Source: Persicitalea sp038235275 (lineage in GTDB: Bacteria; Bacteroidota; Bacteroidia; Cytophagales; Spirosomataceae). From it: a DNA stretch of 64,000 nt. The stretch lies in the NCBI GenBank assembly GCA_038235275.1, contig JBBSUC010000013.1:1-64000 (forward strand). The letters run 5' to 3'. Numbering within the stretch: position 1 is the first letter of the stretch; each line of letters opens with the position of its first letter. The notes under the pieces were generated by a model. The model saw only the letters and a program-made list of their open reading frames with translations. It was not told the origin of the DNA and ran no database searches. Both the position numbers and the translations under genes were made by a program. Below, in pieces: positions 24,035 through 33,499 of this stretch.

Positions 24035-26470
24035 CTACTCTCCCACCAACCGATAAACCTTCCCCGCCTCCGTTTCAAAAACCAACGTATTCCCCTCGCG
24101 CTGAAAGAGCGTTCCCGTAACTTTGACGGGCGTCAAGGTACGAATCCGGCAAGTCCCCCCCGCTTCCGAACGCAGGGTGGCGGTACTCAGTTTTCCGTCT
24201 TCCCAGGCCATATCAATCTCGAAACCGCCGCGCGCGCGGAGTCCCTTTACGGTGCCTTTGGCCCAGGTTGAAGGTAATGCGGGCAGGAGTTGGATTTCTT
24301 TTAAATGGCTCTGAATGAGCATCTCGGCCATGCCCGCGATGCCGCCGAAATTCCCGTCGATTTGGAAGGGCGGGTGGGCGCAGAAGAGGTTGGCGTAGGT
24401 ACCGCCGCCCTGCATGGTTGTTTCGCTGGTACTGACGTAGGTGAGCAGTTCGCGCAGGAGTTTATAGGCGTGGTCGCCGTCGAGCAGACGCGCCCAGAAA
24501 TTGATTTTCCAGGCCTTGCTCCAGCCCGTACCGCCATCGCCCCGAAATTCCAGCGTTTTCTCGGCGGCTTTGGCAAAATCTGGCGTCGTGATCGGTGAAA
24601 TCTGCCGCCCCGGATGCAGTCCGAATAGCTGCGACACGTGACGGTGCAGCGGGTCCTGTTCCTCGAAATCCTGGGACCATTCCTGCAAGTTTCCTTTTTT
24701 ACCGATCTGTAAAGGAAAGAGTTTAGCGCGTTTTTCAGTAAGCATCTTACGGTAATCGGCATCCGCGTCCAATGCCTCGGAGGCTTCGATCACATTGGTA
24801 AACAAATCCCAAATGATGCTCATGTCCATCGTGGTGGCGATGGAGACGTCGTGCGGCTTGCCGTCGGGACCGATGAAGTTATTTTCGGGCGTCGTGGAAG
24901 GAGCCGTGACGAGTTGGCCATTCTTATTTTCGACCAGCCAGTCCAGATAAAATGCGGCGGCGTCTTTCATAATCGGATAAGCCGTTTTTTGTAGGAAGCC
25001 AACGTCCTGCGTAAAGCGGTAATGCTCGTACAAATGCCGACTTAGCCAGGCCGAGGCCATCGGCCAGTTGGCCCAAAGTGGATCGCCCTTGCCCAGGTCG
25101 CCCACGGGATTGGAGGTAGCCCAGATGTCGCTGTTGTGATTCGCCGCCCAACCCTTGGCACTGTAGAAATTCTTCGCCGTTTGGCGACCCGTTACCGCCA
25201 GGGATTCGATAAAATCAAGGAGTGGCTCGTGCATTTCCGAAAGATTGGTTACCTCGGCGGGCCAGTAGTTCATTTCGGTGTTGATATTGATGGTGTAGTT
25301 GCTGCTCCAGGGCGGGCGCAAGTGGGCGTTCCAGATTCCCTGCAAGTTGGCCGGCTGACCACCTGGACGGGAGCATGAAATTAACAGGTACCTGCCGTAC
25401 TGAAAATACAATGCCTCGAAGGCCGGGTCTTTGGCCCCTTTGGTGTAGGCTTTCAGCCGTTGATCGGTGGGTAAGACACTTCCCTGATCATCGCCCAAAT
25501 GCAGCGATACCCGGTCGAAGAAGCGCTTGTAATCCGCCGCGTGCGCATTTTTTATAATTTCGTAGGGCTTTTCAATCGCATCGTTCAAATAATTGGTAGC
25601 CAAGGCCATTTCGTCTTTTCCCTCGCTATCGGGACATTTATCAAAGCCGTTGAAACTCGTGGCCGCCGATACAAAAAGCGTGACTTCATCGGCGTTCAGC
25701 ACGTGCATTCCCAACTTGTCGGCGCTGATTTCGCCGCCTTTGTGCAGGGCCTTTACCCGCAGTTCGTAGCGCATCCCCCGGCATCCTTGCGCACCTTCGT
25801 AGATGATCGGCTCGGCGTTGTAGCGTACGTAGTTGGGATCGGCGTGGGCGGGTGCTTTGCCGCGCATGGCGATTTCGGTGGCGGATTCGGCGGCATTCGT
25901 AAAGCGAAGCAGGCTCTTTGTTTCCAGATCGAAGGACAATGCACCCTGCTGGCTGGCCGTGAGGTGAATGACGATGACCTGGTCGGGGGCCGAGGCAAAA
26001 ATCTCCCTTTTGTATTCTACGCCATTTTGGGTGTAGGCCGTGGTAGCGGTGGCATTGGCGATGTTCAAATCGCGTCGGTAGTTGCTGGACTCGCCGTTTG
26101 CTTTCATTTTAATCACCAAATCTCCCAGCGGGGCGTACGATTCGGTGTACAGTCCCTGCATTTTTTTGGTCAAATCATGGGCTTTGGTGTAGTCTTCGGC
26201 GAAGAGGGCTTTTCTGATTTCGGGGAGGTAAGAAGCTGCCTTCGGGTTGGGGTTAAGGTTCGCGGGGCCGCCCGACCAGAGCGTGGCTTCATTGAGCTGA
26301 ATCAGTTCTTCGTCCACTTTGCCCCACACCATCGCGCCCAGTCGTCCGTTGCCGACGGGCAGGGCCTCTTCCCAGGTAGCGGCGGGGCGGTCGTACCAGA
26401 GTTGGAGTTCCTGGGCTTGCAGAAAATGGGTGAAACTCAGTAAAATGACTAGCAGGGCGCGTGCTTTCAT
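24035..26470 (-). CDS. GH95 alpha-L-fucosidase (or alpha-L-galactosidase)
   Basis: 811 residues with signal peptide (LVILLSFTHFLQAQ). Strong GH95 pattern: LQLWYDRPAATWEEALPVGNGRLGAMVWG at the start (shown here in part), ELIQLNEATLWSGGP, NYTININTEMNYWPAEVTNL and LLDFIESLA, GGTGWSKAWKINFWARLLDG, and FQIDGNFGGIAGMAEMLIQS. These belong to the (alpha/alpha)6 catalytic barrel with its N-terminal beta domain and a C-terminal beta domain. The enzyme inverts and releases L-fucose (or L-galactose) from glycans in the periplasm. It lies alone without a SusC/SusD pair, so it is not in a standard utilisation locus. A TAATTTTG box lies about 65 bases upstream. Confidence 0.95.
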   Translation of the reverse strand: MKARALLVILLSFTHFLQAQELQLWYDRPAATWEEALPVGNGRLGAMVWGKVDEELIQLNEATLWSGGPANLNPNPKAASYLPEIRKALFAEDYTKAHDLTKKMQGLYTESYAPLGDLVIKMKANGESSNYRRDLNIANATATTAYTQNGVEYKREIFASAPDQVIVIHLTASQQGALSFDLETKSLLRFTNAAESATEIAMRGKAPAHADPNYVRYNAEPIIYEGAQGCRGMRYELRVKALHKGGEISADKLGMHVLNADEVTLFVSAATSFNGFDKCPDSEGKDEMALATNYLNDAIEKPYEIIKNAHAADYKRFFDRVSLHLGDDQGSVLPTDQRLKAYTKGAKDPAFEALYFQYGRYLLISCSRPGGQPANLQGIWNAHLRPPWSSNYTININTEMNYWPAEVTNLSEMHEPLLDFIESLAVTGRQTAKNFYSAKGWAANHNSDIWATSNPVGDLGKGDPLWANWPMASAWLSRHLYEHYRFTQDVGFLQKTAYPIMKDAAAFYLDWLVENKNGQLVTAPSTTPENNFIGPDGKPHDVSIATTMDMSIIWDLFTNVIEASEALDADADYRKMLTEKRAKLFPLQIGKKGNLQEWSQDFEEQDPLHRHVSQLFGLHPGRQISPITTPDFAKAAEKTLEFRGDGGTGWSKAWKINFWARLLDGDHAYKLLRELLTYVSTSETTMQGGGTYANLFCAHPPFQIDGNFGGIAGMAEMLIQSHLKEIQLLPALPSTWAKGTVKGLRARGGFEIDMAWEDGKLSTATLRSEAGGTCRIRTLTPVKVTGTLFQREGNTLVFETEAGKVYRLVGE

Positions 26471-26533
26471 GAAAGAGGTACCTGAACTTTGCGGGAGACT
26501 TTGTTGGTTAGCTACCGAAAGAATGATTTAACC

Positions 26534-26541
26534 CAAAATTA
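26534..26541 (-). promoter_or_regulatory. Candidate -7 box (TAATTTTG) for GH95
   Basis: Minus-strand TAATTTTG fits TAnnTTTG, predicting a leader of roughly 55 bases before 26470. It sits at the start of the divergent lipoprotein gene. No -33 TTG is apparent. Confidence 0.4.
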
Positions 26542-26547
26542 CCCTAT

Positions 26548-27297
26548 ATGCGCTTGCTTGCCTTTCCCCTGCTTTTTGTCTCGCTTCTCATTGTTTCCTG
26601 CCAAAAGGAGGACAAAGCCCAAACCATCGTGGAAAAGGCCATCGCCTACCACGGCGGCGCGGCCTACGATACAGTCGATCTCGAATTCGACTTCCGCGAT
26701 ATGCACTATATCGTACAAAAAACCGGCAGCGACTTCCACTACGAGCGCCTTCAAACCGACTCGACTGAGGCCGAAATCCGCGACATCCTGACCAACGCCG
26801 AAGCCTACCGGACCATCGACGGACAAAAAGTAAGCGTCCCTGACTCCATGATGGACAAGTACAAGTACTCCGTCAATTCGGTGGCGTATTTCCTGCTTTT
26901 GCCCGCGCCGCTGCGCGATGCGGCGGTGCAGAAAGAGTACGTGGGCGAAGTGACGATCAAGGGCAAAGCCTACGACAAAATCAAGGTTTTTTTCACCCAG
27001 GAGGGCGGCGGCAAAGACCATGACGATGTGTTCGTCTATTACTTCGACAAAGAAGATGGCTCAATGGACTACCTTTCTTACCTCTACCACGTCAACGAAA
27101 CCGGAATGCGCTTCCGTGAGGCCTACAACCCGCAGCGGGTCGGCGGCATTCTGGTTCAGGACTACATCAATTTCGCCCCCACCGACTCCACGCTGGCCGT
27201 GACGGACGAAAACCTGCTGTCGCTGGACAAGCTGTACGGGGAAGGCAAGCTGACGGAGTTTTCGCGGATTGAGAATAAGAATTTTAAGGTACGGTAA
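26548..27297 (+). CDS. Lipoprotein of the DUF6503-like type
   Basis: 249 residues. Lipoprotein signal ending in LIVSC (about residue 18). The mature protein starts with a helix typical of the group (IVEKAIAYHGG) and continues as a beta-rich barrel (YDTVDLEFDFRD, YVGEVTIKGKAYDKIKVFF, DDVFVYYFDKEDGSMDYLSY), a layout shared by DUF6503 proteins of Bacteroidota, which resemble LolA/LolB-like lipid-binding barrels. Family name from memory; function unknown. Single gene, diverging from GH95 with 77 bases between starts. Confidence 0.6.
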   Translation: MRLLAFPLLFVSLLIVSCQKEDKAQTIVEKAIAYHGGAAYDTVDLEFDFRDMHYIVQKTGSDFHYERLQTDSTEAEIRDILTNAEAYRTIDGQKVSVPDSMMDKYKYSVNSVAYFLLLPAPLRDAAVQKEYVGEVTIKGKAYDKIKVFFTQEGGGKDHDDVFVYYFDKEDGSMDYLSYLYHVNETGMRFREAYNPQRVGGILVQDYINFAPTDSTLAVTDENLLSLDKLYGEGKLTEFSRIENKNFKVR

Positions 27298-27448
27298 GAT
27301 AGCCGTGCTCTGATCTGCTCACCGCGATTTGGCATTTTGCTCGCGAATTTCCAGATAAACGCCAAACTCCATCAAATTTTGGCGAGTCCATGGCTCTTTT
27401 TCGAGTACATTAGCGGAAAGGAACAAAATTAGCCCGTCCCGAAAATTC

Positions 27449-28732
27449 ATGCGAAAAGCATTCTGCCCCAAGTACCTCTTGCTCCCCCTCCTACTCTCCG
27501 GCTGCTCCGTCTCCCGCTATATTCACCAAGAGGTCAAGACCTCGCCCGTGCTGGCGCAGCACCACGTAGGCATTTCGGTGTACGATCCGGCCAGGAAAAA
27601 AACGCTGGCTTCCTACCAGGATGACCACTACTTCACGCCCGCTTCCAACACCAAACTGTTCAGTTTCTACGCCGCGCTGACTGTTTTGGGCGATTCTATT
27701 CCGGGGCTGGAATATCAAATTCTGGACACTGCCCTCGTCTTCCGGGGGACGGGGGACCCGTCGCTGCTGCATCCCGACCTGCCGACCAGCGCGGTGGTGG
27801 ATTTTTTGAAAAACCGAAAAGAAAAAATGTGGTTCTCTACGGCTCAGACCGACAATCCAATCTACGGGCCGGGCTGGTCGTGGGACGACTACAACGACTA
27901 TTACCAGGCGGAACGCTCGCCGCTGCCGATCTATGGCAACATCGCGCGGTTTACCAGTCCGTCGGGATTGTACGTGCGGGTGCAGCCCGAGTTCTGGCAG
28001 GATTCGCTGGATTTGGATACCACCGTCGTGGGCTTGGTACGTGACCGCTACCGCAACCATTTCCGCCGTTCACTCAACGCTTTACCCGCTGGCCTGGAAC
28101 AGGACATCCCCGTTCGCACGTCGAATCTGCTTGCCGCCGAATTGTTATCGCAGGCATTGAAGAAAAAAGTGACGCTGACGGAGCAAGAATTTCCCGGCCC
28201 GTGGAAAACGGTATATAGCATCCCGGCCGACTCACTCTACAAGCGCACGATGCAGGTGAGCGACAATATGATGGCCGAACAAATGATGCTGCTCTACGCC
28301 GCTGCCCACAATCTGCCGCTCAATACGGCGCAGGCCATCGAACACGCCAAGCTGAGCATCCTGGCCGACTTGCCCGATCGCCCGCTTTGGCGCGACGGCT
28401 CGGGGCTGTCGCGCTACAACCTTTTCACCCCGCGCACGATGATTGCTCTGCTGGGGAAAATTTCCCAGAAAATTCCCCAAGACAGGCTCTTTAATATTCT
28501 TCCGGCGGGCGGTGCTTCGGGGACGCTGCGCAATATGTTCAAGGGTCAGGAAGCTTTCGTCCATGCTAAAACGGGCAGCTTAAGCAATGTCTATTGCCTG
28601 AGTGGCTATCTTATTACCAAAAAAGGCAAGCTGCTTTATTTTAGTTTTATGAACAACAACTTCACCCGCCCCACGTCCGAAATTCGCACGGAAGTAGCCA
28701 GGGTGCTAACGGGGCTGCATGATATGTTTTGA
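27449..28732 (+). CDS. dacB: D-alanyl-D-alanine carboxypeptidase/endopeptidase, PBP4 type (peptidase S13)
   Basis: 427 residues. Lipoprotein signal with LLSGC at about residue 19. The three penicillin-binding motifs are visible: SxxK in PASNTKLFS (Ser-Asn-Thr-Lys), SxN in VSDNMMAEQMM and KTG in HAKTGSLSNVY. The order and the domain inserted after the first motif are those of class C low-molecular-weight PBPs. It trims or hydrolyses peptidoglycan cross-links in the periplasm. It converges on the coiled-coil membrane gene with 13 bases between stops and has no partner operon. Confidence 0.9.
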   Translation: MRKAFCPKYLLLPLLLSGCSVSRYIHQEVKTSPVLAQHHVGISVYDPARKKTLASYQDDHYFTPASNTKLFSFYAALTVLGDSIPGLEYQILDTALVFRGTGDPSLLHPDLPTSAVVDFLKNRKEKMWFSTAQTDNPIYGPGWSWDDYNDYYQAERSPLPIYGNIARFTSPSGLYVRVQPEFWQDSLDLDTTVVGLVRDRYRNHFRRSLNALPAGLEQDIPVRTSNLLAAELLSQALKKKVTLTEQEFPGPWKTVYSIPADSLYKRTMQVSDNMMAEQMMLLYAAAHNLPLNTAQAIEHAKLSILADLPDRPLWRDGSGLSRYNLFTPRTMIALLGKISQKIPQDRLFNILPAGGASGTLRNMFKGQEAFVHAKTGSLSNVYCLSGYLITKKGKLLYFSFMNNNFTRPTSEIRTEVARVLTGLHDMF

Positions 28733-28745
28733 AAAAGGGACGACC

Positions 28746-29831
28746 TCACTCCCCCCTAATCTCACTTAGCTGTCGATCCGTTAGCCGTCCCTTCATTTTG
28801 CGGGCGAGGTAAAATTCGCTTTCAAAGAGTTTGATGAGCATGTCGCGGCGGGCGTGTAGCCGGTCGCGCTCACCTTCGGACGTCCCCTGCTCGCGGAGAA
28901 CCTGCCATTTCCTGACCCGCAACTCGTCGATTTCCTGATGGAGCCGCTCGATTTCCGCTTCCCAATCCTGGTGGTGATCGGTGGCCTGGCGGCGGACTTT
29001 CCTGGCCGTGAGCCACAGGCGCAAGTCATTTCGCAGCAGGGTGGTATTGCTGAGAAACAGTTTTCCAGCAAATAGAAAGAGGAAAAATACGAAGACAAAT
29101 AAGGCGGCGGCCTGCCACCCGTTTTGCGTTTGCCAGGCCTGAGCGAATACGAAAAGTGCTGCTGCGAAAGGCATGCCCACTTCTTCCAGCAACCGCCGCC
29201 AGGTTACGCCGCTCTCGGTGTCGTGGAAAAGCGAAATGCGACCAAACAAGTTGAACATTCCGGCCAGAAAAACGCCCAGGGCCACGAACGAACTGCTCGC
29301 GAATGTCGGACGCAGCGTTTCTTCGATCAGGTAATAATTGCCTACGCACATGGCGATGGAAAGCACCAGACCCACCAGGGTACGTGGAAGTTGGTGTTCG
29401 CCTTCGGGCCGGGTTTCTTCCAGTAATCGTAGCTTGCTTCGAAGTTCCTGAAGGCGGTTTTCCTTTTGACCAATAAAAAGATTCAACTCCTGGACGCGCT
29501 CATTCTGCTGCTCGATATTGCGACTGGGCTGGGCCGACAAGTGCTGAAAGTAATTGTGGATGATGTCAGTTTTCTGCGTCGGGTCCGACTCGGAAAGTCC
29601 GAATAGTACACCTTCGTCGCGTAGAGTCTCTTCGTCTTCCAGCCAGTACGGGGCCGATAGTTCTCGATCTTCTTGAGGAATAGGAAATTCATCCTTTGGG
29701 AGGACAGGAATTTGGTAGGCGGGCGGCAAATCGTCGTTGTTTGCCGGGCGTGAGTCCTGCTCGTAGGGAGCAGGTTCTTCGTCCTTGCGTCCTTTTGCAA
29801 ATTCTGAAAAGCGTTGCCAGACTGTAGCCAT
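28746..29831 (-). CDS. Membrane protein with flanking coiled coils, unknown family
   Basis: About 361 residues from the ATG at 29831, chosen because the longer frame (ATG 29924) adds an unusual leader into the gap. N-terminal 90 residues are acidic and proline-rich (NDDLPPAYQIPVLPKDEFP). A first coiled coil follows (about 130-165, RVQELNLFIGQKENRLQELRSKLRLLEE), then four hydrophobic segments (about 180-290) and a second long basic coiled coil (about 300-340, DWEAEIERLHQEIDELRVRKWQ). The N- and C-termini are probably cytoplasmic. I do not recognise the family. It lies 56 bases downstream of the HolD-like gene on the same strand and is probably co-transcribed. Confidence 0.7.
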   Translation of the reverse strand: MATVWQRFSEFAKGRKDEEPAPYEQDSRPANNDDLPPAYQIPVLPKDEFPIPQEDRELSAPYWLEDEETLRDEGVLFGLSESDPTQKTDIIHNYFQHLSAQPSRNIEQQNERVQELNLFIGQKENRLQELRSKLRLLEETRPEGEHQLPRTLVGLVLSIAMCVGNYYLIEETLRPTFASSSFVALGVFLAGMFNLFGRISLFHDTESGVTWRRLLEEVGMPFAAALFVFAQAWQTQNGWQAAALFVFVFFLFLFAGKLFLSNTTLLRNDLRLWLTARKVRRQATDHHQDWEAEIERLHQEIDELRVRKWQVLREQGTSEGERDRLHARRDMLIKLFESEFYLARKMKGRLTDRQLSEIRGE

Positions 29832-29887
29832 GCGTTGGTATATATATTGAGTTTTCCGGTGGGATTTTAGAGGATAAATAAAAACCA

Positions 29888-30499
29888 TCAGCTTACGGTA
29901 AACATCTTTTTCAGCGCCAGCCACAGCCGCTTTTTCCGCTCTTTGTCGGCGTCGATGACCGACAACGGCTCAGCCAGCAGGAACCAGATGCCCTCGATTT
30001 GCTTTGGCGTGTAGGGAGGTAGCAGAAGGTCGAGCTTTAACTTTATCAAAGGCACCCCGAAGCTGATAAAGTAGTTGGTGCTTTTCTGGGCCAGCACCGT
30101 TCGGGCGTCGGCCTGGGGCAGGTGGCTGAAATTGAGAAGGTCCGTTTCGGCGGGATCGCGGCCCGTGGCTTTCAGGATATTTTCCAAAAGCAGGGCGTCG
30201 GAGGGGTCGAGTTGCTCTTGTTTTTTTTCGTCCACCAATATTAGTACGCGATGCTGCAAAGTTGGAAAAGCGGCGGCGGGTGGTAGACTGAAAATCGCTG
30301 CTGACACGCCCTCTGGTTCGGCTGGAAGCGGCTTTTCTGGTTTGGTCGGAAGAGGCTTTTCCACTTCCGCTGGCCCCGGACTTTCATTTTTCGCAACGAG
30401 TTGCTCTACCGGTTCCTCTTCGACAAACACAGGTTCACTGACCCGAAAAAGCGTTTCGTTTTGGTAAAAGGTTTGAAAGAAGGCCGTGGAATTGTTCAT
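29888..30499 (-). CDS. Protein with HolD-like (DNA polymerase III psi/uracil-glycosylase-fold) pattern, unassigned
   Basis: 203 residues. Layout: an aromatic N-terminal peptide (STAFFQTFYQNETLF), a Pro/Glu/Lys-rich linker (about 25-85), then a globular domain (about 85-203). The domain reads like an alpha/beta fold seen in HolD and uracil-DNA glycosylases: a strand QHRVLILVDE, a helix DALLLENILKAT, the strand YFISFGVPL, and near the end LSVIDADKERKKRLWLALKKMF in the position of the HolD helix with its LW. I infer this by eye; the match is suggestive, not proven. If right, the N-terminal peptide could bind a clamp-loader-like partner, as psi does. It precedes the coiled-coil membrane gene. Confidence 0.5.
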   Translation of the reverse strand: MNNSTAFFQTFYQNETLFRVSEPVFVEEEPVEQLVAKNESPGPAEVEKPLPTKPEKPLPAEPEGVSAAIFSLPPAAAFPTLQHRVLILVDEKKQEQLDPSDALLLENILKATGRDPAETDLLNFSHLPQADARTVLAQKSTNYFISFGVPLIKLKLDLLLPPYTPKQIEGIWFLLAEPLSVIDADKERKKRLWLALKKMFTVS

Positions 30500-30613
30500 G
30501 AATTAAAGCTTTGTAGGGCTTAAAAATTAACTGGCTAATCGTAAAATTACCAAGCATTTCCGTTTTTCAACGCTCACGCTTTCGGGGCTTCCTTTGTGCT
30601 TTTTAAAGGTTTC

Positions 30614-32965
30614 TTACAACCGCTTCACTTCGATCCAAATATCCGAATTGCGCCCCTTGTCGTCGCTGCACGAAATCTTGACGCGGCCCGGCGGCGGACT
30701 CATGAACACGGCTTCGGTCGGGCCACTTTTTTGGTAGAGCTTGTCGTTGACGTACCAGAAAATCTCCTCCACATTGTTGGCCGCCTGGCAGCTCAGCAGC
30801 AATTGCTGTGGTTCGTCGGTGCGAAGGTAATACTCGCTGCCCTGATTCGGGCTCACAATCAGCGGCGCGCCGTCGCGGAACACCCGCTCGCAGGCGGGAT
30901 TATGCGGGGGCTCTTTGTCGTAGGGAAGTTTTTTGGATTCATAATAGGCAATCAACTCCGGCGCAAGATTGGGAAACGACCGCCGGACGTAGCCACCGTG
31001 GCCCCGGCCCTCACCCGGTAAACAATACGGACAGTAAGAAACCTTCCCCGCCGCGTCCGTAAAAACCCACTTGCGGTGCGTACAGCGGCGGTAGGGCGAC
31101 ACGCCCATCAGGTGGTAGGCCGTGACCTTGTTGGTACAAAACTCCACTGGAATGTCCCCGCTCGCCGCGCAGACTTTCCGCACCGCCACCGCATCGGGGG
31201 CGCGGTACCAACCTTTGGGCGAATTGTAGTCCAGGCTATTGAAGATGGAAAACAGCAGCGGCGTGGCCGTTTCGGCCCCGCTGAGTTCGGGAACGCCCTG
31301 CCCCGAAAAATTCCCCACCCACACGCCCACCGTGTAGCGTTTGTTGTAGCCCACGCTCCAGGCGTCGCGCCGTCCGTAGGAGGTCCCGGTCTTCCAGGCG
31401 ATGCGCGGCAAGTGATAAGTGCTGGCAAAATTATTGGGCAGATCGGGTCTTGCAATTTGGGTTAAAACGTTGGTAATCAAAAAAGCCGCGCCGGGCGAAA
31501 TGATTTCGCTGCCGATGGTTTTGTTTTTTCTAGGTAAAGCGGCGGGCGAGCCAAAGGTCAGCGGGCGCACTTTTCCCTCCCGCGCGAAGGACGCGAACAG
31601 CCGCGTGAGTTCTTCCAGCGTCACGCCGCAGCCGCCCAGGATGAGCGACAGCCCCAAATCTTTCGATTGCTTGCGCACCGTTTGGAAGCCCACCTTTTTG
31701 AGTTGCTCCACCAGCACGGGCGTACTGACGTCTTTTAAAACCTTCACCGCCGGGACGTTGAGCGAATTGGCCAGCGCAAACTCCACCGTCACCGGGCCGT
31801 TGAACCGCTGGTCGAAATTCTCCGGCTCGTAGCCGCCGAAGTTGGTCGGGACGTCGTTGAGGACGGTTTTGGGCGTGAGCAAACCCTTGTCGAAGGCCGT
31901 GGCGTACAGCAGCGGCTTCAAGGTACTACCCGGCGAGCGAACCGCCCGGACGCCATCCACTTGGCCGCCGTCGTAGGGATTGGCAAAATCCGCCGAGCCG
32001 ACGTAAGCTTCCACGGCCCCGGTTTCGTTGTTCACCACCAGCACCGCCGCGTTGTGGATATTCCTGGCTTGCAGCCGATTGATGTAGTTTTTGACCGATT
32101 CTTCCGCCTGCCGTTGCTTTTGCGGCCGGATGGCGGTGTAAATCGTCGGCTCGTCGGGAAATTCGTTTTTCAGCCGCAGGGCCAAGTGCGGGATTTCGCG
32201 CGGTGCGGCGCGGCGTTTCACGTCCAGCGGCTCACGCAGGGCGTCTTCGATGATGTTTTTTTCAAATAAATCCTCCTTTTCAAAGCGGCGCAACCACTCG
32301 TTGCGGGCAGCAAGCAGATTCACCTGCCGCGTATCGGGCCGCAAACTCGACGGACGGTTAGGAACGATCGCCAACGCCGTAATCTCGGCCAAGCTCAGCA
32401 ACTGCGGCGACTTGCCGAAGTACAGCAGCGAAGCCGCCTTGATGCCCTCGATGTTGCCGCCGTACGGCACCAGATTAAGGTACATTTGCAGGATTTCGGT
32501 TTTGGAAAAATGCAGTTCCAACTGCACGGCCCGCAGAATTTCCACCAATTTGCTGCCGTAGGTCCGCTCGCGCGGTTCCAACAACCGCACCACCTGCATG
32601 GTGATCGTGGACGCCCCCGAAGTCCGCCGCCCCGTGAGCAAATTGCGCAAAGCCGCCCGCCCCAACGCCAGCGGATTGACGCCCGGATGCCAATTGAAAA
32701 AGCGATCTTCCTTATGAATGAGCGTTTTGCGCAGCAGCGGGGTGATTTCCGCGACTTCGGTTTGCAGCCGCCACTTGTCGTCCTTGCTCAGAAAAGCGTG
32801 GAGGACGGTGCCATCCGCTGCGAGGATATGGGTAGAGTACGGGACGTTAGGGCGGAAGGGGAAAGCGGCGTCGAGGGCAAAGGCTGCTAGGACGAAAAGC
32901 AGGATAGCCCAGAGCCATCGGGAGTTTTTTAGCTTAATGAAATATTGTGCAGTGGAACTTCGCAA
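30614..32965 (-). CDS. pbpC: Penicillin-binding protein 1C
   Basis: 783 residues. N-terminal membrane anchor (LWAILLFVLAAFALDAAFPF). Glycosyltransferase-51 domain with HKEDRFFNWHPGVNPLAL and ASTITMQVVRLLEPR; transpeptidase domain with SPGSTLKP (SxxK), a SLNVPAVKV segment and KTGTSYGRRDAWSVGYN (KTG); and a C-terminal beta domain typical of PBP1C (from about 690, SEYYLRTDEPQQLLL). It polymerises and cross-links peptidoglycan at the outer face of the inner membrane. Its start lies only four bases after the stop of the PIN-domain gene, so it may share transcripts with the XRE/PIN module. The gap after its stop (30500-30613) holds nothing that I can support. Confidence 0.93.
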   Translation of the reverse strand: MRSSTAQYFIKLKNSRWLWAILLFVLAAFALDAAFPFRPNVPYSTHILAADGTVLHAFLSKDDKWRLQTEVAEITPLLRKTLIHKEDRFFNWHPGVNPLALGRAALRNLLTGRRTSGASTITMQVVRLLEPRERTYGSKLVEILRAVQLELHFSKTEILQMYLNLVPYGGNIEGIKAASLLYFGKSPQLLSLAEITALAIVPNRPSSLRPDTRQVNLLAARNEWLRRFEKEDLFEKNIIEDALREPLDVKRRAAPREIPHLALRLKNEFPDEPTIYTAIRPQKQRQAEESVKNYINRLQARNIHNAAVLVVNNETGAVEAYVGSADFANPYDGGQVDGVRAVRSPGSTLKPLLYATAFDKGLLTPKTVLNDVPTNFGGYEPENFDQRFNGPVTVEFALANSLNVPAVKVLKDVSTPVLVEQLKKVGFQTVRKQSKDLGLSLILGGCGVTLEELTRLFASFAREGKVRPLTFGSPAALPRKNKTIGSEIISPGAAFLITNVLTQIARPDLPNNFASTYHLPRIAWKTGTSYGRRDAWSVGYNKRYTVGVWVGNFSGQGVPELSGAETATPLLFSIFNSLDYNSPKGWYRAPDAVAVRKVCAASGDIPVEFCTNKVTAYHLMGVSPYRRCTHRKWVFTDAAGKVSYCPYCLPGEGRGHGGYVRRSFPNLAPELIAYYESKKLPYDKEPPHNPACERVFRDGAPLIVSPNQGSEYYLRTDEPQQLLLSCQAANNVEEIFWYVNDKLYQKSGPTEAVFMSPPPGRVKISCSDDKGRNSDIWIEVKRL

Positions 32966-32969
32966 AGCC

Positions 32970-33497
32970 TCAGATTCTATTCTTTCTTTCCATTTTCAAC
33001 TCCCTTTCGATCAGAAACTCGTTTAGGTCGATGCACTTCACCCCATTTTTTGCGGCTACGGCGGGAATTTTATTGTGCTTGGTTTTGCTCTCATTGGTTA
33101 TCAAGACATAGCCATGCACTTTGCAGAATCCAATCAAATAGGGATCGGCTTCTTCCTTTCCCTCGGCCTGTTTCCTGGCATCGAAAAATCCAGAGTTATA
33201 CTCCTCGTTGATGATCGGTATCGCCGCATTGATGCTCAAGGGGTCCGTTTTCGCTATTAAATCTTTCTTCCATCTATTGACCCATTTTTTCAGAAAATCC
33301 TCCTTGCCTTCGTAGCTGTTGATTTCGGATTCTACAAAATCGATCGTTTTAAAGCTACCAATGGCAATCAAATCCTCAATTTCCTCCCAAATAGCCCGAA
33401 ATACAGGATTTCCGAACTTAAAGGTTGATTCAAGCACGATCAGCGCGCTCGTATCAATCACATAAACCGTGTTTTCAGGATTGAAGTTGAGCTGCAT
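32970..33497 (-). CDS. PIN-domain DUF4411 family protein, putative RNase toxin
   Basis: 175 residues. PIN-fold acidic residues: VIDTSALIVLES at the start (Asp), SEINSY (Glu), EADPYLIGFCKVHG (Asp) and LITNES. DUF4411 proteins are usually encoded directly after an XRE/ImmA-type protein, as here with a two-base gap, and the pair is regarded as a toxin-antitoxin module with the PIN protein as RNase. PbpC follows four bases later. Lower GC than the flanking housekeeping genes suggests an acquired pair. Confidence 0.86.
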   Translation of the reverse strand: MQLNFNPENTVYVIDTSALIVLESTFKFGNPVFRAIWEEIEDLIAIGSFKTIDFVESEINSYEGKEDFLKKWVNRWKKDLIAKTDPLSINAAIPIINEEYNSGFFDARKQAEGKEEADPYLIGFCKVHGYVLITNESKTKHNKIPAVAAKNGVKCIDLNEFLIERELKMERKNRI

Positions 33498-33499
33498 CT

